Assembly (NCBI GenBank): GCA_902777615.1
Contig: CACYUQ010000013.1
Coordinates: forward strand, 1-33,158
Direction of reading: 5' to 3'
Source of the DNA: an uncultured Selenomonadaceae bacterium
GTDB taxonomy: Bacteria > Bacillota > Negativicutes > Selenomonadales > Selenomonadaceae
DNA: 33,158 nucleotides
Every line of letters starts with the position of its first letter. Position 1 is the first letter of the stretch. Below, one piece after another: positions 22,662 through 30,106 of this stretch. Below the pieces are notes generated by a model. That model did not search any database. It worked only from the letters and a program-made list of their open reading frames with translations, and had not been told where the DNA came from. A program made the position numbers and the translations under genes.

Positions 22662-25034
22662 TCAAACGTGCAGCGCTTCTTTGGCCAAGCGTACTGCCGC
22701 TACGCCGTCCGGGGCGTAGAGGTCGGCACCGGCTTCTTTCGCGTATTCGGGGGTGACCGCGGCACCGCCGGCCATGACCTTCGCGTTGACGCCGTCGGCG
22801 CGGAGTGCGTCGACCACCGTCTCGATTTCGGTCATGGTGGTGGTCATCAGCGCGCAGAGGCCCACGATGTCGGCGCGGTTCACTTTGGCGGCCTCGACGA
22901 TGGTTTGGGCGGGTACGTCCTTGCCTAGGTCGATTAGTTCGAAGCCGGAGTTTTGCAGCAGCGCGGCAACGATATTCTTGCCCAGGTCGTGGACGTCGCC
23001 TTTGACCGTGGCGATGACGACGGTGCCCAGCTTTTTCGTCTCGGCGGCGGGCAGCAGCTTCTTGAGGTTTGTGAATGCTTCGCGCATCGCTTCGGCAGAA
23101 AGCAGTACCTGCGGCAGAAACACGCGGCCCGCACCGAAGTCCACGCCGATGTCGTTCATTGCGGCGGTCAGCGCTTTCTCGGTGATTTCATTCGGGTCGA
23201 GCTTTTCATCTACGGCTCGGGCAATCAGCGACGGCATCCGTTCCTTTTCCCCGCGGATTACGGCGGCTTTGATGGCGGTCAGCGCGTCCATGTCCTCCTC
23301 TTTCATGGTCGCGGCGGTTTTCGGCGCGGCGAGGTTCGAGGCGGCTTGGCTGTAATCGCGCCCGTTTGGGTCTTTGCCCAGGAGCGCCGCGGACGCGGAC
23401 AGCGCGTTTTGCATCGCGTCGTCGTAAGGGTTCATGATCGGCGCGTCGAGCCCCGCGGACAGGCACATCGCGAAGAATGTGCTGTTGATCAGCGGACGGT
23501 TCGGCAGGCCGAAGGAAATGTTGCTGAGGCCCATGGTCGACGGATAGCCGAAGCGCTCACGGTACAACCTGAGCGTGGCCAGCGTCTCCTGTGCCGCGTC
23601 GGTCTCGGCGGCGATGGTCAGGACCAGCGCGTCCAGCAGGAAGTCGCCGTCTTTGAGTCCTGCTTTTTTCGCTTCGTCGAGGATGGTTTGCACGGCTTCG
23701 ACGCGCTCTTTCGCGGTCTTTGGCACGCCGTCTTTCGTGATCGGCAGGCAGAGAATGGCTGCGCCGTATTTTTTCGCCAACGGCAAAAAGGTCTTGAGCC
23801 GCTCCGGCTCGGCGCTGACGGAATTGATCAGCGCGCGGCCCGGATAAACGCGGAGCCCAGCTTCGAGCGCGGCGGCGTCGCTGGTGTCGATGGCGAGAGG
23901 CGCGGCGGTCAGCTGCGCGATTTCCATGACGGCGCGGCGCATAGCCGCGGCCTGGTCGATACCGCCAACGCCCATATTGACGTCGAGGACCCGCGCCCCG
24001 GCCTTGACTTGGTCAAGGGCTTCTTTTTTGACGGAAAGCAGCGAGCCGTCTTTGATCTCGGCGGCCAGTTTCTTGCGGCCGGTGGGATTGATGCGCTCGC
24101 CGATCAGCACCGTCGGCAGGCTCTTGTCGATTGCGACGGTTTGGGAGCGGCTGGCAAGGCGCAGAACGTGCGGCACTCCTACGCGCTTCGGCGTCGGCGC
24201 GGTGTTCTTGAATTTGGAAATCGCGCGGATGTGCGTCGGCGTCGTGCCGCAGCAGCCGCCGATATAGGTCGCGCCCGCCGCGATCAGCTTCGGCATCCAG
24301 AGGGAGAAGTCTTCCGGCGTCATCGGGAAAACGGTCTTGCCGTCGATGAACTGCGGCAGGCCCGCGTTCGGTTGCACGGAAATCGGCTTTTCGGTGTTCT
24401 GCGCGAGTTTTTCGACTACGGGCAGGAGCTGTTCGGGGCCGAGGGAGCAGTTGACGCCGATGACGTCTGCGCCCATCGCATCCAGTACCACCGCCGCGGT
24501 CTCCGGGTCGGTGCCGGTGACTGTACGTCCGTCCTCGCTGTAGCTCATCTGGCAGATGACGGGAAGATTTGTGACGCTCTTTGCCGCCAAGAGGGCGGCG
24601 CGCATTTCCTGCAGGTCGATGGACGTCTCGATGATGATGTAATCCGCGCCCGCGTCGGCCAGCGCCTTCGCCTGCTCGGCGTAAGCGTTATAAGCTGTTT
24701 CGAAGCCGAGGTCGCCCAGCGGTTCGATGAAGCGCCCCGTCGGTCCCATGTCGCCCGCGACTTTTGCACGTCCGTGGGCGGCGCGTTTCGCGGCCTTTAC
24801 CGCCGCCGTGTTGATTTCCACCACGCGGTTTTCGAGGCCGTAGTGGGCGAGTTTCAGCGATGTTCCACCGAAAGTATTCGTCGTGATGATAGTCGATCCC
24901 GCTTCGATATAGGCGCGGTGAATCGTCTCGATCATATCCGGACGCTCGACGCAGACCAGCTCCGGGCATTCGCCGGGCTTCAGACCCGCGGCTTGAAGCA
25001 TCGTGCCGGTCGCGCCGTCAAAAATCTCGATCAT
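22662..25034 (-). CDS. metH: Cobalamin-dependent methionine synthase MetH (no reactivation domain)
   Basis: Transfers a methyl group from methyltetrahydrofolate through cobalamin to homocysteine. 790 aa, against about 1,200 for E. coli MetH. Homocysteine domain 1 to about 290 with zinc ligands in GVNCSLGP (C196) and GGCCGTTP (C261, C262); pterin domain about 310-560 (IGERINPTGRKK, DVNMG); cap and B12 domain from about 590, with base-off cobalamin motif GDVHDLGKN (H682). The C-terminal AdoMet reactivation domain is absent, as in several Firmicutes that use a separate activator; none is seen here. ATG 25034 has AAGGAG upstream. It is the last gene of the minus-strand cluster, 21 nt after cdd. 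Confidence 0.95.
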   Translation of the reverse strand: MIEIFDGATGTMLQAAGLKPGECPELVCVERPDMIETIHRAYIEAGSTIITTNTFGGTSLKLAHYGLENRVVEINTAAVKAAKRAAHGRAKVAGDMGPTGRFIEPLGDLGFETAYNAYAEQAKALADAGADYIIIETSIDLQEMRAALLAAKSVTNLPVICQMSYSEDGRTVTGTDPETAAVVLDAMGADVIGVNCSLGPEQLLPVVEKLAQNTEKPISVQPNAGLPQFIDGKTVFPMTPEDFSLWMPKLIAAGATYIGGCCGTTPTHIRAISKFKNTAPTPKRVGVPHVLRLASRSQTVAIDKSLPTVLIGERINPTGRKKLAAEIKDGSLLSVKKEALDQVKAGARVLDVNMGVGGIDQAAAMRRAVMEIAQLTAAPLAIDTSDAAALEAGLRVYPGRALINSVSAEPERLKTFLPLAKKYGAAILCLPITKDGVPKTAKERVEAVQTILDEAKKAGLKDGDFLLDALVLTIAAETDAAQETLATLRLYRERFGYPSTMGLSNISFGLPNRPLINSTFFAMCLSAGLDAPIMNPYDDAMQNALSASAALLGKDPNGRDYSQAASNLAAPKTAATMKEEDMDALTAIKAAVIRGEKERMPSLIARAVDEKLDPNEITEKALTAAMNDIGVDFGAGRVFLPQVLLSAEAMREAFTNLKKLLPAAETKKLGTVVIATVKGDVHDLGKNIVAALLQNSGFELIDLGKDVPAQTIVEAAKVNRADIVGLCALMTTTMTEIETVVDALRADGVNAKVMAGGAAVTPEYAKEAGADLYAPDGVAAVRLAKEALHV

Positions 25035-25055
25035 GAAAAAACGAACTCCTTCTTA

Positions 25056-25451
25056 TTAATTGATATTCTCAGCTGAGAATGCACCGGGGAGCAGCTCTTC
25101 CAGCGTCATTTCCTTGACGTCCCCCGCCAAGTTGGCCATCAGGATATACTGGATGTGGAATTCCGCGAGAATCTGGCGGCACGCTCCGCAGGGGGTCACC
25201 GGTGCTTCGCCTTCCGCGACCACCGCCAGCGCGATCAGTTCTTTTTCTCCGGCGGAAATCGCGTTGTAAATTGCCGTGCACTCGGCGCAGTTCGTCACCG
25301 AAAAGGATGCGTTCTCAACGTTGCAGCCGCCGTAAACTTCCCCGGAGCCGCCCAGTACCGCCGCGCCCACCGCAAAATTGGAATATGGGGCGTAGGCAAA
25401 TTCGCGCACGCGCTTCGCTTCGTCCAGCATCTTCTTGTTCATTTCCGTCAT
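25056..25451 (-). CDS. cdd: Cytidine deaminase
   Basis: Zinc enzyme that deaminates cytidine and deoxycytidine for pyrimidine salvage. 131 aa, the size of the small tetrameric form. Motifs: YSNFAVGAAVLG, the catalytic TNCAECTA (Cys ligand and proton-shuttle Glu) and PCGACRQIL (two more Cys ligands). ATG 25451 follows AGGAGGAG. It lies 41 nt after deoB; two TATAAT-like sequences in that gap (minus strand, 25497-25492 and 25487-25482) lack good -35 partners, so cotranscription with deoB is more likely. The deoB neighbour fits nucleoside salvage. Confidence 0.96.
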   Translation of the reverse strand: MTEMNKKMLDEAKRVREFAYAPYSNFAVGAAVLGGSGEVYGGCNVENASFSVTNCAECTAIYNAISAGEKELIALAVVAEGEAPVTPCGACRQILAEFHIQYILMANLAGDVKEMTLEELLPGAFSAENIN

Positions 25452-25492
25452 GATATGCTCCTCCTAAAAAGTTCCTTCCATATTATACACGA

Positions 25493-26662
25493 TTATACAA
25501 GAATTTCTTTCCAAAAGCTCGTCCCTTGCGAGGACAGCTTACAGCCGAGCATTTCCGACGCCGTCTCGCCGATGTCCGCAAAGGTGCGCCGCGTGCCAAG
25601 ATCGACGCCCGGCTTCACCGAAACGCCGTAGACCAAGAGCGGCGTATATTCCCGCGTGTGGTCGCTGCCGGAAAAGCCAGGGTCGCAGCCGTGGTCCGCT
25701 GTAATGATCAGCACGTCGTCCGGCTTCATACGCTCCATGAACCGCGCCAGCTGGCGGTCGAAGGTTGTTGCCGCCTTCGCGTATCCTTCGATGTCCCGAC
25801 GGTGCCCGTACTGCATATCGAAATCGACGAGATTGACGAAGCAGAGCCCGGTGAAATCTTCGTCCTGCGTCGCAATCGTCTTCTCCATACCGTCGTCGTT
25901 GCCGTCCATCGCGATATGACGTCCGACGCTTCTGCCTGCGAAAATATCCGAAATCTTGCCGACGCCGATGGTCGTGAGCCCCGCCGCCGAAACCACGTCC
26001 AAGAGCGTTGTCCCAGGCGGATCCAGCGAATAATCGTGCCGCCCTGCCGTGCGCTCGTAATTTGGATACGCGCCGATAAAAGGCCGCGCGATCACGCGCC
26101 CGACGCCCAAGTCTCCCTGCATCAGCGTCCGCGCCTTCTTGCAGTAATCGTACAGTTCCTCACGGGAAACGATGCTCTCATGCGCGGCGATTTGCAGCAC
26201 GCTGTCAGCCGACGTGTAGACGATCAGCGCGCCCGTTTTTTCATGTTCCCGTCCGTAATCGTGGATGACCTCGGTGCCGGAGTACGGCTTGCCGCAGAGC
26301 ACGAGCCGCCCGAAAGTTTCCTCCAATTTTTTCATCAAATCCGGCGGAAACCCATCGGGGAATGTCGGCATTCCATGCGCCGAAATAATTCCGGCGATTT
26401 CCCAGTGACCGGTCGTCGTGTCCTTGCCGTGGGACAGCTCGGCGCAACGCCCGAAGGCTCCTCTTGGCGTTCCTGTCCCGCCGCCGACGCCTTCGATATG
26501 GAAAAGTCCCAACGCCGCCAAATTTGGCGTATCGTAGGCGGGAGACTGACGGATCGTTTGCAGCGTATGACAGCCCGCGTCACCAAAGACCGCCGCGTCC
26601 GGCAGCTCGCCGACGCCGAAGCTGTCCAGTACGATCAGATAGACTCGTTTTGCCACCGTCAT
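25493..26662 (-). CDS. deoB: Phosphopentomutase DeoB
   Basis: Manganese-dependent alkaline-phosphatase-fold mutase that converts (deoxy)ribose 1-phosphate to the 5-phosphate in nucleoside catabolism. 389 aa. Metal and phosphate motifs: VLDSFGVGELPDA at the N-terminus, GKDTTTGHWE with the phosphorylated Thr, SADSVLQIAAHE, VDFDMQYGHRRD, and ITADHGCDP/SDHTREYTPLL at the C-terminus. ATG 26662 forms an ATGA overlap with the stop of the upstream acetyltransferase gene and has GGGGG upstream; the open frame to 26701 was trimmed. Part of a nucleoside-salvage pair with cdd. Confidence 0.96.
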   Translation of the reverse strand: MTVAKRVYLIVLDSFGVGELPDAAVFGDAGCHTLQTIRQSPAYDTPNLAALGLFHIEGVGGGTGTPRGAFGRCAELSHGKDTTTGHWEIAGIISAHGMPTFPDGFPPDLMKKLEETFGRLVLCGKPYSGTEVIHDYGREHEKTGALIVYTSADSVLQIAAHESIVSREELYDYCKKARTLMQGDLGVGRVIARPFIGAYPNYERTAGRHDYSLDPPGTTLLDVVSAAGLTTIGVGKISDIFAGRSVGRHIAMDGNDDGMEKTIATQDEDFTGLCFVNLVDFDMQYGHRRDIEGYAKAATTFDRQLARFMERMKPDDVLIITADHGCDPGFSGSDHTREYTPLLVYGVSVKPGVDLGTRRTFADIGETASEMLGCKLSSQGTSFWKEILV

Positions 26663-27210
26663 GACGTTTCCCCCTTTTCGCGCACTTTCAGCTCGCGCCA
26701 TTCCGGTTCGAGAATCGCGAGCACTATGAGATTTTCATATTTTCCGTCCACAAAAATCGTGTCTCGGAGCAACCCCTCGCGCTTCATACCTAACGATTCG
26801 TAGACGTGCAGTGCGCGGTCGTTGTAATCCTTGCAGTCGAGCCAAGCCCGGTGTGCGCCAGCCTCCCCGAAGGCCCAATCCATCAGGAGCCGCAGCGCTT
26901 CTTTGCCATACCCTTTGCCGCGTTCGTTGATAATCACGCGGCGCCAATATTGCTCGTGATCGGGGCTGTTCCGCCCCGCCGCCATCAGGAATCCTATCGC
27001 CGCGCCTGTGTCGTTCCGCTCGACGATAAAATGGACGGCTGCCGGGGAGTCCAGCGTGTCCTGATGATAGGCGCGGGAGTCCGCGACGATGTACCGAGCG
27101 TTTTCCGGCTCCGCTTCCGACGCGACAATGAAATCAAGGTCGCGCTCCTCCGCAATCCGGAGCCGCACCTGCGCCCCCTCGCGCACGATTTTCCGCTGGT
27201 TTGCCATCAT
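26659..27210 (-). CDS. GNAT family N-acetyltransferase
   Basis: 183 aa of the GNAT fold, RimJ/RimL-like. The acetyl-CoA loop is RVIINERGKGYGKEALRLL (R/QxxGxG/A type), followed by AWLDCKDYNDRALHVYESLGM and a basic C-terminus. Such proteins acetylate protein N-termini, amines or drugs; the substrate is not predictable. Two start codons lie side by side (27210 and 27207); both follow GGAGG and overlap the queC stop. The 4-nt overlaps with queC and deoB show a single translation-coupled operon. Confidence 0.88.
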   Translation of the reverse strand: MMANQRKIVREGAQVRLRIAEERDLDFIVASEAEPENARYIVADSRAYHQDTLDSPAAVHFIVERNDTGAAIGFLMAAGRNSPDHEQYWRRVIINERGKGYGKEALRLLMDWAFGEAGAHRAWLDCKDYNDRALHVYESLGMKREGLLRDTIFVDGKYENLIVLAILEPEWRELKVREKGETS

Positions 27211-27902
27211 GTTTCCTCCAGCGCCGGATCCTCCGCGCCGTTCGCACGGAATGCCGCCGCCCGGTCACGGCAGGTTGCGCAAATGCCGCAGGGCTTCTCG
27301 CCGCCTTCGTAGCAGCTCCATGTCAGTTCATAGGGCACGCCGAGGGCAAGCCCCGTCTTTATGACTTCGGCCTTCGGCTTTCCGACAAACGGCGCGACGA
27401 GTTGGACGCGTCCGTAAGTGCCTACGGAAATCGCTTTGCCCATTGCTTGCAGGAATTCCTCGCTGCAGTCGGCGTAAGCGTTCCCTGCCGCATCGTCGGC
27501 GTGAGCACCGAGGTAAATCCGCACGTCCTCGTTCTCGAAAATGCTGCCCGCCACGCTGGCCGCCGCCGAAATCATCAGTCCGTTGCGGAACGGCACATAG
27601 GTCGAGACGCCGCGGCCTTCACGATCCGCGAGCTGCTCGGCATAGCTCCGATGGTCAATGTCATGGGGGGCGCCGGCCAACAGCGCGCAGGTCGAGCCGT
27701 GGAAAATGGGCGCGAGGTCGTATTCCGCATGTCGCACGCCGTAATGCTCGGCCACGTTTCGCGCCGCATCCAACTCCTTTTGATGCTTTTGGCCATAAAA
27801 AACGGAAATCGTCGCGACGTTTTTCGCGCCGTATTCCTTGACTGCCAACGCAAGGCAGGTCGTCGAGTCGACGCCGCCGCTGGACAGGATAACAGCTTTC
27901 AA
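27207..27902 (-). CDS. queC: 7-cyano-7-deazaguanine synthase QueC
   Basis: ATP-dependent enzyme converting carboxydeazaguanine to preQ0 in queuosine biosynthesis. 231 aa with the PP-loop ILSSGGVDSTT, VPFRNGLMISAAAS, IYLGAHADDAAGNAYADC and the zinc site SCYEGGEKPCGICATCRDR. I chose TTG 27902 because AGGAGG lies 7 nt upstream and the PP-loop starts directly after it; the ATG at 27962 gives a 20-residue extension with no ribosome-binding site. No queD, queE or queF is adjacent, and I saw no preQ1 riboswitch upstream. First gene of the queC-GNAT-deoB-cdd-metH cluster. Confidence 0.95.
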   Translation of the reverse strand: MKAVILSSGGVDSTTCLALAVKEYGAKNVATISVFYGQKHQKELDAARNVAEHYGVRHAEYDLAPIFHGSTCALLAGAPHDIDHRSYAEQLADREGRGVSTYVPFRNGLMISAAASVAGSIFENEDVRIYLGAHADDAAGNAYADCSEEFLQAMGKAISVGTYGRVQLVAPFVGKPKAEVIKTGLALGVPYELTWSCYEGGEKPCGICATCRDRAAAFRANGAEDPALEET

Positions 27903-28034
27903 GCAAGCTCCTCCTCTTGTTTTTGTAATCCTATCGATATCTTTAATACGTATTCGCCGCATGTGAAAATATTCCTGCCGTCAAAAATTTCTCATAGGAA
28001 AAATTTCCCTTAAGTTTTTTTCGTTTTTTTTCGA

Positions 28035-28040
28035 TATAAT
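28035..28040 (+). promoter_or_regulatory. -10 element upstream of the 149-aa protein gene
   Basis: Perfect TATAAT 31 nt before the ATG; no convincing -35. Confidence 0.4.
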
Positions 28041-28070
28041 ATAGAAAGGGTATGAACGGGAGGAATTGTC

Positions 28071-28520
28071 ATGGGCATAAATTCAATGGACTCATTGGCC
28101 GCGCTCAAGGCGTTGGCGGCGCAAAGCGGCACGACGGGAACGGCGGAAAAGAAAGCGGAAACGAAGGACTCTTTCAGCGCGGTCATGGCGAAGATGGAAC
28201 AGGAACAGAAGAAATGGGACGCGCTGATGGACCAGGTGGACGTCGCGCAGTACAAGCTGGCGCTGGCGGATAGCTTCTGGTGCGAGCAAGCGGACCCGAG
28301 GAAGCATATCCGGAACTATCTGGAGCGCCATCAGGGGCAAGTTGGCACGGAGGCGCTCGGCAAGCTCGCGGAGAACGTCTCGCTGCTCAACCATCTGAAT
28401 AACCTTGGTGTGCTGAAGGGAAGCGGCGTGACCAATCTGGACATGACGAAACTGAACCGCAAATTCTCGGCTGCCTATGCCTCGATGATGGCGGCGCGTT
28501 CCGTCGGCGGGTATTTTTGA
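28071..28520 (+). CDS. Hypothetical protein, 149 aa
   Basis: I do not recognise this protein. It has no signal peptide or membrane segment. Residues about 1-20 form an amphipathic stretch (SMDSLAALKALAAQ), residues 22-55 are charged and probably helical or coiled-coil (KMEQEQKKWDALMDQ), and the middle has SFWCEQADPRKHIRNYLERH. The C-terminus is Ala/Met/Ser rich and ends GGYF. ATG 28071 has GGGAGG upstream. It sits alone between a -10 element and a strong terminator, so it is probably expressed as a single gene. Such small helical proteins include secretion and flagellar chaperones, but nothing here proves that. Confidence 0.75.
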   Translation: MGINSMDSLAALKALAAQSGTTGTAEKKAETKDSFSAVMAKMEQEQKKWDALMDQVDVAQYKLALADSFWCEQADPRKHIRNYLERHQGQVGTEALGKLAENVSLLNHLNNLGVLKGSGVTNLDMTKLNRKFSAAYASMMAARSVGGYF

Positions 28521-28526
28521 AGAAAT

Positions 28527-28560
28527 AAAAAGAACGTCCTTTAGTGGGCGTTCTTTTTTT
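28527..28560. terminator. Bidirectional terminator
   Basis: AAAAAGAACG (28527-28536) pairs with CGTTCTTTTT (28549-28558), extended by CC/GG inside. Shared by the two convergent unrecognised genes. Confidence 0.88.
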
Positions 28561-28573
28561 ATTGGCTGTTTTC

Positions 28574-29128
28574 TTACCGGGTCAGCGAGCGGCGTTCGCC
28601 GTCTTCGCTGGGCTGCTCGTATTGGCCGCGACGAACCTCGATGTCGCTGCCGCCTTCCTGCGCGTACATGCCGCGACGTACATCGTAGCGATATTCGCGT
28701 TGCTCGGTTGTTTTTTCCGCTTTCGGTCCGTTATGAGCTTCCTCAGCCTGTTGCTCGTCACGGGCTTCGGCCTGATGCCCGGCTTTCTGCTCGTCGCGGG
28801 CTTCGGCCTGGCGCTTCTCGAATTCCGCGCGCTCTTCAGATTGACGCTTCTCGAACTCCGCGCGTTCCTCGGCCTGCCGTTTTTCGAGATCTTCACGCTG
28901 CTGCTCGTGACGCGCTTCCTGATGCTTCTCGTCGGCGTACTTGCCAAGGCGGACGTGCTCGTCGCTGCCGCCGTCTCTCTCGTACATGCCCCGGCGCACG
29001 TTGTACCGTTCGCCGTCCGGGGAGAAGGCAGGGTCGGCTGCCTGCGCCGCGAAGAGCGGCATCCCGGCGACCACAGCGCCAAGCACGGCGGCGGCAAGCC
29101 GCTTTTGCCATTTCGATTCTGCTTTCAT
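28574..29128 (-). CDS. Exported coiled-coil protein with duplicated RRGMY-GGSD motif
   Basis: 184 aa, unrecognised. A signal peptide (basic start, hydrophobic run, AAQA before ADPAF) points to export, probably to the periplasm. A motif occurs twice: YNVRRGMYERDGGSDEHVRL (about 42-61) and YDVRRGMYAQEGGSDIEVRR (about 148-167). Between them is a strongly charged coiled coil with two exact copies of ERAEFEKRQ in tandem register. Glu, Arg, Gln and Ala dominate. ATG 29128 has GGAAG upstream, and the promoter has a good -10. It might be an envelope spacer or stress protein; this is inference. Confidence 0.75.
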   Translation of the reverse strand: MKAESKWQKRLAAAVLGAVVAGMPLFAAQAADPAFSPDGERYNVRRGMYERDGGSDEHVRLGKYADEKHQEARHEQQREDLEKRQAEERAEFEKRQSEERAEFEKRQAEARDEQKAGHQAEARDEQQAEEAHNGPKAEKTTEQREYRYDVRRGMYAQEGGSDIEVRRGQYEQPSEDGERRSLTR

Positions 29129-29167
29129 GGGTAAAACACTTCCTTTTCTGTTTTTTGAATTATCTTT

Positions 29168-29195
29168 ATTATACTCCCGCGCTAAAAAATTTCAA
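29168..29195 (-). promoter_or_regulatory. Promoter of the exported coiled-coil protein
   Basis: Minus strand TTGAAA (29195-29190), 16-bp spacer, TATAAT (29173-29168). Confidence 0.65.
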
Positions 29196-29217
29196 TCGTA
29201 ATCTGATTAAAAGACAC

Positions 29218-29246
29218 TTGTCAAAACGACATAATTTTCTTATAAT
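29218..29246 (+). promoter_or_regulatory. Promoter of rubrerythrin gene
   Basis: TTGTCA (29218-29223), 17-bp spacer, TATAAT (29241-29246). TTATAAT-ATTACAA across the -10 recalls a PerR box but lacks the central base of the consensus spacing. Confidence 0.7.
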
Positions 29247-29324
29247 ATTACAAGACATCATTACCGTAATTCATGGCTGGTCGCTCCGGCGGGGGGCCGG
29301 AGCAGGAGAGAAAGGAGAAACACC

Positions 29325-29858
29325 ATGGAACTGAAAGGCTCGAAAACCGAAAAGAATCTCTGGGCGGCGTTCGCCGGGGAGTCCCAGGCGCGCAACAAGT
29401 ACACTTATTATGCCTCGAAGGCGAAGAAGGACGGTTATGAACAAATCTCGCGGATTTTCGAGGAGACGGCGGGCAACGAGAAAGAGCACGCGAAAATCTG
29501 GTTCAAGCTCGTCGAGGGCATCGGCGACACCACGGCGAACCTGAAAGCAGCGGCGGCGGGCGAGCACGACGAGTGGACCAGCATGTACCCCGAGTTCGCG
29601 AAGGTCGCGAAAGAAGAGGGCTTCACGAAAATCGCCATGCTCTTCGAGAAGGTGGCCGAGATCGAGAAGGAGCACGAGACGCGCTATAATCTGCTGCTGG
29701 CGAACATCGAGCAGGACAAGGTCTTCAAGAAGAGCGACAAGATCCTCTGGCAGTGCCTGAACTGCGGCTACATTTGCGAGGCGACCCAGGCACCGGAAAA
29801 ATGCCCGGTCTGCGAGCACCCGAAAGCGTACTTCCAGCAGGTCGCGAAAAATTACTAA
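29325..29858 (+). CDS. rbr: Rubrerythrin
   Basis: Cytoplasmic peroxide reductase of anaerobes. 177 aa: an N-terminal four-helix ferritin-like domain with the diiron ligands ([32 protein letters not shown]) and a C-terminal rubredoxin-like domain with two CxxC knuckles (WQCLNCGY and [12 protein letters not shown]). Length and domain order are those of classical rubrerythrin. ATG 29325 follows AAAGGAG. It has its own good promoter and terminator, so it is monocistronic; peroxide control by a PerR-type regulator is plausible but not shown. Confidence 0.97.
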   Translation: MELKGSKTEKNLWAAFAGESQARNKYTYYASKAKKDGYEQISRIFEETAGNEKEHAKIWFKLVEGIGDTTANLKAAAAGEHDEWTSMYPEFAKVAKEEGFTKIAMLFEKVAEIEKEHETRYNLLLANIEQDKVFKKSDKILWQCLNCGYICEATQAPEKCPVCEHPKAYFQQVAKNY

Positions 29859-29868
29859 ATGGAAAGCT

Positions 29869-29903
29869 AAACCCGTGTGGGAGAATTTCCCGCGCGGGTT
29901 TTT
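29869..29903 (+). terminator. Terminator of rubrerythrin gene
   Basis: AAACCCG (29869-29875) with CGGGTTT (29895-29901), GGGA with TCCC inside, wobble pairs between them, then T residues. Confidence 0.82.
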
Positions 29904-29916
29904 CTTTTCGACGAAA

Positions 29917-29932
29917 TGTTTCACGTGAAACA
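29917..29932. other. parS: Perfect parS site
   Basis: TGTTTCACGTGAAACA is the full palindromic ParB-binding consensus. It is intergenic, just after the rubrerythrin terminator. Together with the two near-matches 7.3 kb to the left it marks a ParB-loading region. Confidence 0.85.
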
Positions 29933-30040
29933 AACGAACATAATCTGGAAAAATGATGAAAAATATTTCCGGTTTGATTGGTGATTTGCGCGTTTCCCGC
30001 AGATATTCATTTGAAAATTATATGCTTTTCGTGGTTTTTG

Positions 30041-30070
30041 TTGAAGCAATCGGCGGTTTTGTGCTAAAAT
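30041..30070 (+). promoter_or_regulatory. Promoter of lpxB-msbA
   Basis: TTGAAG (30041-30046), 18-bp spacer, extended -10 TGCTAAAAT (TAAAAT at 30065-30070). Confidence 0.55.
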
Positions 30071-30106
30071 GCTATGATAGGAGAATTTTGTGGAGGAGGT
30101 GCGCCG

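Noticed and set aside
22953-25076. Long plus-strand frame of 707 codons opposite metH
   Set aside because: No recognisable domain; shadow of metH.
27903-28010. preQ1 riboswitch before queC
   Set aside because: I looked for the conserved preQ1 aptamer pattern on the minus strand and did not see it.
29240-29253. PerR box at the rubrerythrin promoter
   Set aside because: Half sites TTATAAT and ATTACAA are present but the consensus central base is missing, so it is mentioned only as a possibility.
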